Assembly: GCA_965250275.1 (NCBI GenBank)
Contig: OZ252297.1
Coordinates: forward strand, 124,001-188,000
Direction of reading: 5' to 3'
Length of the DNA stretch: 64,000 nt
Source: G965250275 sp965250275
GTDB lineage: Bacteria; Pseudomonadota; Alphaproteobacteria; Rhodobacterales; Rhodobacteraceae
In this document: positions 25,210 through 34,197 of the stretch, piece after piece
Layout: each line of letters begins with the position of its first letter
How positions within the stretch are numbered: position 1 is the stretch's first letter
The notes under the pieces: model-generated
What the model was told of the DNA's origin: nothing
The model's database searches: none
The model's input: the letters and a program-made list of their open reading frames with translations, nothing else
Program-made: the position numbers and the translations under genes

Positions 25210-26210
25210 ATCAATAACTTAACCGTTACCTCCAAAAAAGTGTGATCAAGAGTGTGGTCGCTGTGTTGTTCGCGCACCTTTGTTAACCGACTCACCACGC
25301 CCACGCATATAGCGATCTGTCTTGGAAAGGTGGTTCGTTGGGTTAGGCTTCTCCCTAAAGACGGGGAGAACTGTATGAGCAGGTTTAGAAATGCCCAAAC
25401 GGCCGATGCAGATCGCTGCTTCGAAATCGAGACCTTGGCTTACGAGGGTGACGAAGCTGCAACCCGCGCCAAAATCTGCAAGCGAATTGAGACATATCCC
25501 GATGGCTTCCTGATCTTCGAAGTGGATGGAAGGGTTGTTGGCTTCATCAACTGCGGTTGCGCTCATGAGGTTGAGATGTCTGACGAGGACTTCAAAGACC
25601 TTATTGGCCACGACCCAAACGCGCCCAATGTCGTCATCATGTCCGTCGTTGTAGACCCGGCGGAACAAGGCAAGGGTTACTCAAGGTTGATGATGGGTGA
25701 GTTTGTCAAGCGCATGCGGCAGATGCAAAAAGCGACTATCCATCTGATGTGCAAAGAACATCATGTGCCGCTCTACGAAAAACTCGGCTACGCGTACCTG
25801 AAGCCGTCTGCCTCTGACCACGGTGGAATGGCATGGCATGAGATGAGCATGCGTCTTTAGATCAGTGAACGGTGTGTCGTTCCCAAACGGACACTTGATC
25901 CTCCAACGGAAAAGGCAGCTTTGTTTGCAAGCGCTGCCGTAGCATTTGAAGACCCCGCGCAAGGTCCGCCCAGATCCGTTTACAGACCTCAAAGTGGGAA
26001 GCCGGAAAGTCCGCAAGGCGATGGTTTATGGACCCGATCCAAAGGCTGCACAACGCACCGAGATGCGTAGCGGCGGCAAAATCTACCGGCAATCGTTGCA
26101 GGGCGCCCGCTGTTCGGGGCTGGCGTGTCTGTTGTATGCATGGTGAGCATGGCGGGCACGCCGCAGGGCCGGGTCAACCATTGTGGAAGCACGGAGGACG
26201 ATCCCGAGCA
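25200..26210 (+). repeat. GNAT module repeat, copy 2 (pair of 1473-2489)
   Basis: Second copy of the 1-kb left-end module: tRNA-end sequence, conserved leader, acetyltransferase gene and most of the Cys/KHG-motif gene. Homology stops at GAGCA (26210) where this copy is fused to DNA leading into the XRE-cupin gene. Confidence 0.85.
25375..25860 (+). CDS. GNAT family N-acetyltransferase, copy 2
   Basis: 161 residues, the same enzyme as at 1649 with 7 substitutions counted (for example L-E-E to F-E-V near residue 48, D to G and E to K in the helix after QGKGYS, C to R at the end). The acetyl-CoA motif QGKGYS is unchanged. The ATG at 25375 has the same GGGGAGAACTGT leader. Intactness of both copies suggests recent duplication or selection for function. 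Confidence 0.88.
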   Translation: MSRFRNAQTADADRCFEIETLAYEGDEAATRAKICKRIETYPDGFLIFEVDGRVVGFINCGCAHEVEMSDEDFKDLIGHDPNAPNVVIMSVVVDPAEQGKGYSRLMMGEFVKRMRQMQKATIHLMCKEHHVPLYEKLGYAYLKPSASDHGGMAWHEMSMRL

Positions 26211-26258
26211 AACCTAGATTTCGGCCCGCCGCACTTTGAATGCGCCGAACATCGCTAA
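26028..26258 (+). pseudogene. Small Cys/KHG-motif protein, C-terminus lost (copy 2)
   Basis: Starts MDPIQRLHNAPRC, the likely natural N-terminus, and keeps CRAPAVRGW, MHGEHGGHAAG and WKHGGRSR. After base 26210 it leaves the family sequence and ends in an unrelated tail, so the charged C-terminal helix seen in copy 1 is missing. Complementary damage in copies 1 and 2 indicates decay after duplication. Confidence 0.55.
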
Positions 26259-26890
26259 TCCGATACTACTTCCTTAAAGTGGTCGATAAGGGTTTCTTGC
26301 GGGGCGGAACAGACCACCAGCACGGTCACCTGGTCACCAGCGCCGCACGTGTAAAGATGGCCGTTCGAGCTGTCGAAATAGGCACTGTCGCCGGCATTCA
26401 GCCGTAAGGGAGGCCGGTTCTCGAACAAAAGCTCGAGCACGCCATCCACCACGTAGACAAACTCCTGTCCCGGATGCCGCATCCACGTATCGAGGTTCAT
26501 CGGTCGGTCGGCCCGGTGCACGGCAATCACAGGTGTCATGGTCTTGCCCCACAACTCGGAAAACAGGAAGCCGAGATCGTAGTTTTCCGTCGAATGCGGC
26601 GTCACATCGCCGTGCCGTGCTGCGGTGACAGAGCCCGGTGCGATCGTTGCGCCTTCGGCGAAAAGGGCAGCCATGTCCACGTCCATGCCCTGTGCCAGGC
26701 GTTCGAAGCGATCATAGCCAAGTGAGGTGAGGCCGCGCTCGACCTTTGAGAGCGTGCCGATCGAGATGCCGGTTCGATCCGCGACTTGTTGGAGTGTCAA
26801 ACCCTTGTCCTGCCGAAGCGTACGCAACCTTTCACCCATACGCGATCGGCTGTCGTCCGGTTCGTGCATGTGAGCGGTTTGGGTCTTCAT
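26255..26890 (-). CDS. XRE-cupin transcriptional regulator (PuuR-like)
   Basis: 211-residue regulator: an N-terminal XRE helix-turn-helix (RLRTLRQDKGLTLQQVADRT, then TGISIGTLSKVERG) and a C-terminal small-molecule-binding cupin (HPGQEFVYVVDGVLELLF, RLNAGDSAYFDSSNGHLY). This class commonly controls amine, amino-acid or aldehyde catabolism. It is divergent from the oxidase-TRAP-peptidase operon at 27011 and very likely regulates it through the repeats at 26932-26968. Its last ~53 codons are also found as a stray fragment at 13121-13292. Confidence 0.92.
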   Translation of the reverse strand: MKTQTAHMHEPDDSRSRMGERLRTLRQDKGLTLQQVADRTGISIGTLSKVERGLTSLGYDRFERLAQGMDVDMAALFAEGATIAPGSVTAARHGDVTPHSTENYDLGFLFSELWGKTMTPVIAVHRADRPMNLDTWMRHPGQEFVYVVDGVLELLFENRPPLRLNAGDSAYFDSSNGHLYTCGAGDQVTVLVVCSAPQETLIDHFKEVVSD

Positions 26891-26931
26891 TCCAACACCC
26901 TAACGCGCTTTCAGGTCGTGAGCCACCATTT

Positions 26932-26968
26932 TTCGAATGCGAAAAAATTCTTTTCCAATACGAAAAAA
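26932..26968. promoter_or_regulatory. Double operator-like repeat, 21-bp spacing
   Basis: TTCGAATGCGAAAAAA at 26932 and TTCCAATACGAAAAAA at 26953 are direct repeats (14 of 16 identical) starting 21 bp apart, two helical turns. The first also forms an inverted repeat TTTTTCG/CGAAAAA. The element sits midway between the divergent XRE-cupin and oxidase starts, as expected for a shared operator. Confidence 0.6.
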
Positions 26969-27010
26969 GAAACTAGCCTTTGACAGCGAATCTGCTGGAC
27001 GAGGTCCGGA

Positions 27011-28144
27011 ATGGCACAGGTACTGGAGGTCGATTTTGCAATCGTGGGAGCGGGCATCGCCGGAGCTTCTGCGGCCTCTGAGCTCGCGCCGTTTGGCTCG
27101 GTTGCACTTTTCGAAATGGAAGCGCAACCCGGCTATCACACCACCGGGCGATCCGCCGCGCTGTTCTCCAAAACCTACGGCCCGCCGCCAATACGGGCGT
27201 TGTCACGGGCGTCTCAACAGTTCTTTGAAGGGGCCCCACAAGGCTTTTCCGAGCATCCTTTGCTCACCCCGCGTGGAGTCATCTTCGCTGCTGCGCCGGG
27301 TCAGGAGGGGACTGCAGACGCATTGGCAGCGGAACTGGGTTCATCAGCTCCTCGCATATCCCCGGACGAAGCTGTTCAGCTTTGCCCGCTGCTGCGGCGA
27401 GAGGCGCTCGCCGCGGCCCTCTGGGACGACCAGAGCCACGCAATCGATGTGAATGCGCTCCACCGAGGGTTTCTGAGGCGCGCGACCGCAAGCGGCGCAA
27501 CATTGCACTGTCGCGCAGAGATAATGGCGGCGACCCATCAGAGCGGTGGCTGGATCTTGGACTCCTCTGCCGGTGAAGTACGCGCGCAGGTGGTCATTAA
27601 CGCGACCGGCGCTTGGGCAGACTCCTTCGCCGGGCTTTGCGGCGTTGCGCCGGCCAATATCACACCCAAACGGCGCACGGCGATGATCGTGGCTGCGCCT
27701 GAAGGCATGGACCTGAGCATGTCCCGCATGGCCGTCGGTGTTGAAGAAGACTGGTACGCCAAGCCGGAAGGAGGAGGGGTGTTGATCTCACCGGCGGACG
27801 AAACGCCCTCCCCACCCTGCGACGCGGCGCCTGAGGACATCGACGTGGCGATTTGTGTGGACCGGATTGAGCGAGTCACGATCCTGCAAATCAAACGGAT
27901 CGAACAAAAATGGGCCGGGCTGCGCAGCTTTGCGCCGGACAAGAACCCGGTGATCGGGTTTGATCCGGTCGTTCCGGGATTTTTCTGGCTGGCCGGACAG
28001 GGGGGCTACGGCATCCAGACAGCACCAGCCGCCGGACGTGTAGCCGCCGCTTTGGCGATGGGTAGAGAGATCCCCGAAGACATCATTGAGGCCGGGTTGG
28101 AGCCGGGCACCATTGCTCCTTCGCGATTTGGAGCGGCGGCTTGA
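27011..28144 (+). CDS. FAD-dependent amino-acid oxidase/dehydrogenase (DAO family)
   Basis: 377-residue flavoenzyme. G-A-G-I-A-G at residues 13-18 binds FAD, followed by the acidic E of LFEMEAQPGYHTTGRSAA, a helper stretch VINATGAWAD and the C-terminal GQGGYGIQTAPAAGR. The family oxidises amino acids (D-amino acids, sarcosine, glycine) or hydroxy acids to keto acids. GACGAGGTCCGGA precedes the ATG. First gene of an operon with TRAP genes, an M81 and an M19 peptidase; that context favours a D-amino acid or unusual amino acid as substrate. Confidence 0.88.
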   Translation: MAQVLEVDFAIVGAGIAGASAASELAPFGSVALFEMEAQPGYHTTGRSAALFSKTYGPPPIRALSRASQQFFEGAPQGFSEHPLLTPRGVIFAAAPGQEGTADALAAELGSSAPRISPDEAVQLCPLLRREALAAALWDDQSHAIDVNALHRGFLRRATASGATLHCRAEIMAATHQSGGWILDSSAGEVRAQVVINATGAWADSFAGLCGVAPANITPKRRTAMIVAAPEGMDLSMSRMAVGVEEDWYAKPEGGGVLISPADETPSPPCDAAPEDIDVAICVDRIERVTILQIKRIEQKWAGLRSFAPDKNPVIGFDPVVPGFFWLAGQGGYGIQTAPAAGRVAAALAMGREIPEDIIEAGLEPGTIAPSRFGAAA

Positions 28145-29424
28145 TCTGGCTCGTTCCAGCAGCTGCGCTCATGTTCCTGCTTTCGGGGGCGGCGTTGGCA
28201 TGGGTCATTGGCGGCGCGGCGGTTCTTGCATTTTTTGCAACGGATAATGCCCGCTATCTCGCGATCCTGCCCCAGAAGATCTTCAGTCAGATCGACGTCT
28301 TTTCGCTGATGGCCATGCCGCTCTTCATCCTCGCGGGTGAGTTGATGAATCGAGGCGGTGTGACCCGCGTGCTGATCGATCTTTCCATGGCTCTGGTCGG
28401 TCGCCTGCGGGGCGGGCTTGGCCACGTAAACATCATGACCAGTGTGTTCTTCGCCGGCATTTCCGGTTCGGCCATCGCGGATGCGGCTGCATTGTCGAAT
28501 ACGTTGGTTCCGGCGATGAAAGAACGTGGGTATTCGGCCACCTATGCCGGTGCGATCACCGCTGCTTCGGCCGTCATCGGACCCATTGTCCCGCCTTCGA
28601 TCATCCTGATTTTCTACGGCGCGATCATGCAGACATCGGTTGCGGCACTGTTTATCGCCGGGATTTTGCCGGGATTGTTGCTGGCTTTTGCGCTTTTCAT
28701 CACCAACCTGATTGCCGCGCGTGTCGGCGATCATCCCCGGCTCGGTCCGGATGAAACGCCGCCACTGGTTGCAACGGCCATTCAGGCGCTGCCGGCACTC
28801 TCGCTGCCACTCATCATCGTGGGGGGCATCGTGCTGGGATGGATGACGCCCACCGAGGCTGCCGCGGTCGCAGTTGTCGCGGCCTACGCGGCCGGTCGTG
28901 TGTACGAAGGCATCTCGCTCAATGATGTCGGCGAAGCACTGGCCCGCACCGCCATGCTTACTGGCTCGATCTTCATGATACTCGTCGCTGTCGCGGCGCT
29001 CGGCCACCTCGCAGCCCTGGAACGTGTTCCACAGGCGATTGCGTCGGGGGTCACCAACCTGGGGCTTGGACCACTTGAGTTTATGCTGGTCATGAATGTC
29101 ATCTTCATTCTGGGAGGCATGATGCTGGACATCCCAGTGGCTCTGGCGCTGTTGGTGCCTCTGCTGGCACCCGTTGCTTTGGCGCAAGGTGCGGACCCGA
29201 CGCACCTCGGTATCGTGATTTGCTTCAACCTCTGCATCGGGCTGGTGTCCCCACCCTTGGGGGGATGCCTCCTTGTCGTATCGACGGTGACCAAGGTGAA
29301 TTACTGGCGACTGGCCGCCGCGGTGATGCCGTTCGTCATCGTAGAGATAATCGTGCTGGGGGTCTTGATCGCTGTTCCGGAGATTTCACTCGCACTGCCA
29401 CGGGCACTGGGCCTGGGCGGATAG
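28141..29424 (+). CDS. TRAP transporter large permease (DctM type)
   Basis: 427-residue inner-membrane subunit, about 12 helices. DctM marks: MAMPLFILAGELMNRGGV, FFAGISGSAIADAAAL, IGPIVPPSIILIFYGAI, GWMTPTEAAAVAVV and PPLGGCLLVVSTV. TTG start overlapping the oxidase stop (TTGA), so translationally coupled. Gene order M-P-Q differs from the usual P-Q-M. Confidence 0.92.
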   Translation: MIWLVPAAALMFLLSGAALAWVIGGAAVLAFFATDNARYLAILPQKIFSQIDVFSLMAMPLFILAGELMNRGGVTRVLIDLSMALVGRLRGGLGHVNIMTSVFFAGISGSAIADAAALSNTLVPAMKERGYSATYAGAITAASAVIGPIVPPSIILIFYGAIMQTSVAALFIAGILPGLLLAFALFITNLIAARVGDHPRLGPDETPPLVATAIQALPALSLPLIIVGGIVLGWMTPTEAAAVAVVAAYAAGRVYEGISLNDVGEALARTAMLTGSIFMILVAVAALGHLAALERVPQAIASGVTNLGLGPLEFMLVMNVIFILGGMMLDIPVALALLVPLLAPVALAQGADPTHLGIVICFNLCIGLVSPPLGGCLLVVSTVTKVNYWRLAAAVMPFVIVEIIVLGVLIAVPEISLALPRALGLGG

Positions 29425-29448
29425 ACTGTTCAAAAAGGGAGAAAAGAG

Positions 29449-30420
29449 ATGAAACCAATCAATATCTTTGCCGCAATCGGTCTCGCGATTGCCTGTGCAG
29501 GACCGGTTGCAGCCGAGGTCAAGATCGCACTGGATAGCCCATCCGATCTCGAAAACTCGGGATCGTATGTCTGGGCAAACACCTTCTCTGAATACTTAAA
29601 TGCCAATGGCATGGAAGCCGTTGAATACGAGCGCGGCGCGTTGGGTGAGGAAGCCGAAAGGCTCGATCAGGTGTCGCAAGGCCTGTTGGAAATCTCCATG
29701 TCGGATGTGAAATCGGCAGGTCAGCTGTCCAACATCACGTACGGCGTTTACCTGCCCTACCTGTTTGAAAGCGCGGCGGAACTCGACGCAGCGCTGGCTG
29801 AGGGAGGGCTGCTGGAACGGATCAATGAAGAGACAACTGCGCAAGGCGTCCGGGTGCTCGCCTTCACAGCGCTCGGTCTGCCGTCAGGTATATTCAACAC
29901 AAAGCAGGCGGTGGAATCGATCGACGACATGTCTGCTTTGCGCATGAGAGCGCTCGACGAGACGCAGATCAAACTCTACGAGGCTTGGGGCTCGACCGGG
30001 ACGATGGTCAGCTGGTCCGAGGTGCCGAATGCACTGCAAACAGGGGTCGCAGACGGATATCTGAACCCGCCATTCGTGCCACTGATGTTTGGACATACCG
30101 ACTTCATCAAGCATTTCACGGATGCGTCCATTCTGCCCGCCATGCGCATCGCAATCGCTTCCGAGGATTGGTATCAGGGATTGTCCGATGACGAACGGGC
30201 GATCGTGGACGCGGCCGCTGCCGAGGCAACCGCTGCCAATCGGAAATGGCTGTTGGCTCGGACAAACATCCTTGAGCAGCTGGAGGCCGCAGGCGTTACC
30301 GTCACTCGTCTGAGCCCCGAAGCGCGTGAAGCCTTCGTTGAAGCCTCAATGAAGACCTACACAGACGGGGTCTTGAACGAGGAAGAAGTCGCGGCCTGGC
30401 TCGCTGCTGCGGGACGCTAA
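29449..30420 (+). CDS. TRAP transporter solute-binding protein (DctP type)
   Basis: 323-residue periplasmic receptor with a signal peptide (MKPINIFAAIGLAIACAGPVAA) and a strong GGGAGAAAAGAG ribosome site. The family's LRMRALDETQIKLYEAWGST region, where an Arg binds the solute carboxylate, is present (ALRMRA). The ligand would therefore be a carboxylate such as an amino or organic acid. Confidence 0.9.
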   Translation: MKPINIFAAIGLAIACAGPVAAEVKIALDSPSDLENSGSYVWANTFSEYLNANGMEAVEYERGALGEEAERLDQVSQGLLEISMSDVKSAGQLSNITYGVYLPYLFESAAELDAALAEGGLLERINEETTAQGVRVLAFTALGLPSGIFNTKQAVESIDDMSALRMRALDETQIKLYEAWGSTGTMVSWSEVPNALQTGVADGYLNPPFVPLMFGHTDFIKHFTDASILPAMRIAIASEDWYQGLSDDERAIVDAAAAEATAANRKWLLARTNILEQLEAAGVTVTRLSPEAREAFVEASMKTYTDGVLNEEEVAAWLAAAGR

Positions 30421-30422
30421 CT

Positions 30423-30953
30423 GTGCAGCGGTTCGCCGGTTCTCTCGAAAAGGTTTCGGCCGCACTCAACCGGATTGCGATAATCGCCGCGGCGATTGCC
30501 GTATTGGTGATGGTTGGTGCCGCAGGATGGCAAGTGGTCGCGCGCTATTTGCTTGATCAGCCGCCGATCTGGACTGAGGAACTGGCGCGCCGCGCCATGA
30601 TTTGGGCAGGGTTGCTGGGCGCAACAGCAGCCTTTCGCGCCAGGACAGAGCCAACGCTCTTTCCGAATGCGGCGGAGACCGGGGGGACAACCGGCCTCGT
30701 GCTTGCAACAATAAGAGCAGTTGGCGTTTTGCTGCTGGCGGTGCCCGTTCTTTGGTACTGTTTTGTCGGGCCTGGGGGTGGTTTCGCGCGGTCGTTTCTT
30801 GACCGGACTGCGAACCGGCCAGCCGAGATGCTGGATGTCCCCATGGTCTGGTTCACAGTCGCCATTCCGGTGGCCTTCGGCCTGATCCTGATACACCTCG
30901 CGGCCGATCTCGTGCAACGCATCGCGCATCTAAGAGTGGAGACACAGACATGA
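30423..30953 (+). CDS. TRAP transporter small permease (DctQ type)
   Basis: 176 residues with four membrane helices (AAIAVLVMVGAAGWQVVAR first) and the conserved EELARRAMIWAGLLGA. GTG start 2 bases after the receptor stop; its end overlaps the MlrC gene by 4 bases. Confidence 0.88.
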   Translation: MQRFAGSLEKVSAALNRIAIIAAAIAVLVMVGAAGWQVVARYLLDQPPIWTEELARRAMIWAGLLGATAAFRARTEPTLFPNAAETGGTTGLVLATIRAVGVLLLAVPVLWYCFVGPGGGFARSFLDRTANRPAEMLDVPMVWFTVAIPVAFGLILIHLAADLVQRIAHLRVETQT

Positions 30954-32422
30954 AGCTGTTCATGGCGACATTGGGGACAGAAACAAACACGTTCTCGCCC
31001 ATTCCGACAGCCCTTGCAGGCTTTTCTGACACGCTCCTGAACCTGGAGCGGAACGCGTCCACCAAGCCACCAAACCTGTTTACCGAAGCGCTTCATGTCT
31101 GGCGTCGCCGGGCGGAGGAAAAGGGCTGGGAAGTGGTTGAAAGCATTGCTGCGTTCGCCCAGCCAGCTGGGATCACAGTTCAATCCGTCTGGGAAGACCT
31201 CCGCGACATGGTCGTCAATGATCTCAATGCAGCGGGAAAGGTCGATGTGGTCTTGATCCAGTGCCACGGCGCGATGGTCAGCCAGTCCTGCCTCGATTGT
31301 GAAGGGGAACTGATGTCGATGCTCCGGGATGTGGCGCCGAACGCGGTGATCGGGCTGGAGCTTGACCCGCACAATCACATGACCGACCGAATGATGCAGG
31401 CGTGTGACCTGATCGTGAACTTCAAGGAGTACTCGCACATTGATGCGACGCCACGCGCCGAGGAACTGTTCACGATGGCCGCAGACATGGCAGAGGGGCG
31501 CACGAAGCCGGTGATGGCCATGTTCGATTGCCGGATGATCGGCTTCTATCCGACCAACCCCGGGGGCGACGGACCAATGCGCGATTTCGTCGATGCGATG
31601 ATCGCCGCACCCAAGAGTGAGCCGGGATTGCTGCATCTGACGCTCACGCACGGTTTTCCCTGGGGGGACGTTCCGGAGGTCGGCACCCGCATGATCGCCA
31701 TCGTCGATGGCGATGAAAAGCAGGCCGCTGAAACGGCAGCGCGCTGGGGCAAACAGTTCTGGGACCTGCGTGAGGCAACACGGGTCCAAGCTCCAAACCT
31801 TTCGGACGGGCTGACAAAAGCGTCAGAATTGAATGGAGCGCCGATTGTCCTCGCTGACATGGCGGACAACGCGGGGGGCGGCGCGCCTGCGGATTCGACT
31901 TTTGTATTGCGTGAAATCCTGAACCGCGGCCTGAGCGGTGTGGCGATGGCAATCTTCTATGATCCAACTGTGGTTCGGCTCTGCGCCGACGCAGGTGTTG
32001 GTGCCACGCTCCCAGTGCGACTGGGAGGAAAGCACGGTCCGGCCTCGGGAGATCCCGTGGACCTCGATGTCGTTGTGCGGGGCCATGCACAGGACCTCAC
32101 ACAACCCTTTGGCGGGGGTGAAATGGAAATGGGCGAAGCTGTGTGGTTGGAAACCGACGGGATCGATCTCATCGTCAACGATACGCGCACCCAGTGTTTC
32201 AGCCCTGAAGCGTTCGAGAGGCTGGGCTGCAAACTGGCAGATCGCAAGCTCGTGGTCGTGAAGTCCTCAAATCATTTCTACGCCGGGTTCGCGCCGATTG
32301 CCGAAGAGATCATTCATTGCGCAACGCCGGGCACGCTGACCCCGGATGCGACAACGGTACCCTATACCCGTCGTACAGGGCTTTGGTGGCCAAAAGATGA
32401 TGACCCCTGGATCGAGTCATGA
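30950..32422 (+). CDS. M81-family metallopeptidase, MlrC-like
   Basis: 490-residue protein with both halves of the MlrC family (microcystinase C). Marks: LGTETNTFSPIPT at the start, LIQCHGAMVSQ, GLELDPHNHMTDRM, DMADNAGGGAPADST and the C-terminal VVKSSNHFYAGFAPIAEE. MlrC degrades linear microcystin fragments in sphingomonads; in other bacteria the substrates are unknown and likely are other peptides or imide-like bonds. Start overlaps the DctQ stop (ATGA), so it is part of the operon. Confidence 0.9.
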   Translation: MKLFMATLGTETNTFSPIPTALAGFSDTLLNLERNASTKPPNLFTEALHVWRRRAEEKGWEVVESIAAFAQPAGITVQSVWEDLRDMVVNDLNAAGKVDVVLIQCHGAMVSQSCLDCEGELMSMLRDVAPNAVIGLELDPHNHMTDRMMQACDLIVNFKEYSHIDATPRAEELFTMAADMAEGRTKPVMAMFDCRMIGFYPTNPGGDGPMRDFVDAMIAAPKSEPGLLHLTLTHGFPWGDVPEVGTRMIAIVDGDEKQAAETAARWGKQFWDLREATRVQAPNLSDGLTKASELNGAPIVLADMADNAGGGAPADSTFVLREILNRGLSGVAMAIFYDPTVVRLCADAGVGATLPVRLGGKHGPASGDPVDLDVVVRGHAQDLTQPFGGGEMEMGEAVWLETDGIDLIVNDTRTQCFSPEAFERLGCKLADRKLVVVKSSNHFYAGFAPIAEEIIHCATPGTLTPDATTVPYTRRTGLWWPKDDDPWIES

Positions 32423-32553
32423 AGCTCCCGATGATAAGTCGGTCTGGTTAAGCGCCGCGAGTTTCGACCACCGTGCCATTGTCCTTGACGCTTGCGACGG
32501 AGCCTTGGTGAGGCAGCCTGCGGTCCATCCGCCAAACAAGGAAACAGACGAAC

Positions 32554-33609
32554 ATGGCCTATCCGCGACAAGAAAGCCTCGACACAGTCCGTCGCGTCCT
32601 GGCGACACAAACCTCGATCGACAGCCATAGCCATCTCGGGCTGTGGGAGACTCGCGGTTTGCCCGGTGGCGAAGACCCGCTGTCACAGTACATCGGCGAC
32701 GCACGCATTGTCGAAATCGCCCAAGGCATGATCGATGCGGGATGCCGTGCCGTCTGGATCAACCTGACAAGTGACTTACCAATCCTGAAACTCGGCGCAC
32801 CCGGCAACAAGTCCCGTGATTTCGCGCCGGGTGAGGCATGGGCTGAATGCGAACGCCTGCTCGGGGAATTGTCAGCCCTGCTGGAACAGCTTCCGGCTGA
32901 AATTGCTGAAACAGAGGCAGATATCGACAGACTACACAGCGAAGGCAAACTGGCGCTCTTGTTGTCGAATGAGGGCGCCCACATGGTCGAGGATGACTTG
33001 GAACGCCTCTCTGATCTGCGGCGCGCAGGAATGACCAAATTCCAGCCGATCCACTACGCCTATTGTAAGGTTGGCGATGCACAGACGGATCCGCCTGTGC
33101 ACAATGGGCTCTCCGATTTTGGGCGCGAAGCGGTGACTGAGGCACGGAAACTGGGCATGGTCATAGACAGCGCCCACGCAACGCTGGAGACCACGCGCGA
33201 CATGGCTGAAGTCACGGGGGGTCCGATCATGCTGAGCCACGCGCTGATGCAATTTGGTGATGCGCCCGCGGCCAACGCACGCTGGATCACAGCTGATTAC
33301 GCGCGCCTGATCGCTGACACGGGTGGCATGATCGGTACTTGGTGTCCGACTCATCCGATCGGCGCGCGAGATGCAGATCATTTTGTTGCAGCCGTGATGG
33401 CCATGATAGACGTTGCTGGTATCGACCATGTTGGCTGGTCGACGGATCATATCGAAGCGGGAATGGGCCCTTGGTTTCGGGACTACCGGGATTATCAGGA
33501 GATACTCGCACGCCTACTGGAGGCAGGACTGACTGAGGCCGAGATTTCAAAGTTCGCCGGAGGCAATGCCCTGCGCCTGTTGCAGGAGGCCGCAGACGCA
33601 GAGGACTAG
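32554..33609 (+). CDS. M19 membrane-dipeptidase-like protein
   Basis: 351-residue zinc dipeptidase fold. S-H-S-H-L near residue 30 gives the first metal ligands, followed by SNEGAHMVEDDLERL, the bridging region IHYAYCKVGDAQTDPP, HAL at the second site and GGNALRLLQ at the end, all as in the renal dipeptidase family. These enzymes accept dipeptides with a D-residue at the C-terminal side. The ATG has AAGGAAACAG upstream. Lies 131 bp after the MlrC gene, last of the operon. No signal peptide, so it acts in the cytoplasm. Confidence 0.88.
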   Translation: MAYPRQESLDTVRRVLATQTSIDSHSHLGLWETRGLPGGEDPLSQYIGDARIVEIAQGMIDAGCRAVWINLTSDLPILKLGAPGNKSRDFAPGEAWAECERLLGELSALLEQLPAEIAETEADIDRLHSEGKLALLLSNEGAHMVEDDLERLSDLRRAGMTKFQPIHYAYCKVGDAQTDPPVHNGLSDFGREAVTEARKLGMVIDSAHATLETTRDMAEVTGGPIMLSHALMQFGDAPAANARWITADYARLIADTGGMIGTWCPTHPIGARDADHFVAAVMAMIDVAGIDHVGWSTDHIEAGMGPWFRDYRDYQEILARLLEAGLTEAEISKFAGGNALRLLQEAADAED

Positions 33610-33807
33610 GCAGTTTGTGTTGGTTGGAGTCTCTTACCAGCCCACAGCGGTGGACCGCGCGGGTGCAAACCTATTGCAGAGACCTTCGATCCAGTTCGTT
33701 TACTCACCTCGCGGCCACAACAACTCCGCCCGAACACACGTTTGCTATTCGCGAGAACCGCGCTTTTCCGCGCGACAACAAGGCGAAAGCTGCGTGGCTG
33801 CCACATT

Positions 33808-34197
33808 TGTCGCATGAATGGTGCTCGCGGCGGGCACGCCGCATGATCGAATCATCTATCGTGGAAGCACGGAGGACGATCCCGAGCAGCCGAACGATCA
33901 CACGAAGCCATCGATGATCTGATCCGGACCAACAAAGACCTGCAGAAAGTGGCACAGTTGCCTTTGTCAGAATAGCGTGGGGAAGGTTTTCGATGTCGGC
34001 AGTTGATGTAAGCGTGCATGGACCCGCGCGCAACCAACGCGTCGAATGTCTGGCTTGAAACAGGGTCGCTCTGGTGCGCGCCCTTACAGGTCCGTCGATC
34101 ATCTAGCCGTCCAACGTCGCTATCGAACGGACCTCGCGCCTGGCGTCGTCTGCGACGTCGAGAATGGCGCGGGCGCCTTGGCGTTCCGCAACGGTTG
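33808..34197. repeat. Decayed KHG-lyase module repeat, second copy
   Basis: About 390 bp collinear with 2408-2797 (one net indel). Contains the tail of the KHG-motif gene and the tail of the lyase gene in the same head-to-head arrangement. Confidence 0.75.
33821..33975 (+). pseudogene. Cys/KHG-motif gene tail (copy 3), with in-frame stop
   Basis: Reads GGHAA, a stop (TGA at 33844-33846), then SNHLSWKHGGRSRAAE and DDLIRTNKDLQKVAQLPLSE to a terminal TAG. The N-terminal cysteine half is missing. Aligns with copy 1 through SWKHGGRSRAAE. Confidence 0.6.

Noticed and set aside
28006..29205. 399-residue antisense frame over the TRAP large permease
   Set aside because: Composition dominated by Arg, Gln, His and Asp, typical of the reverse of hydrophobic helices.
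30557..31789. 410-residue antisense frame over the MlrC and DctQ genes
   Set aside because: Shadow of two well-supported genes; rich in Arg, His and Cys with no motif.
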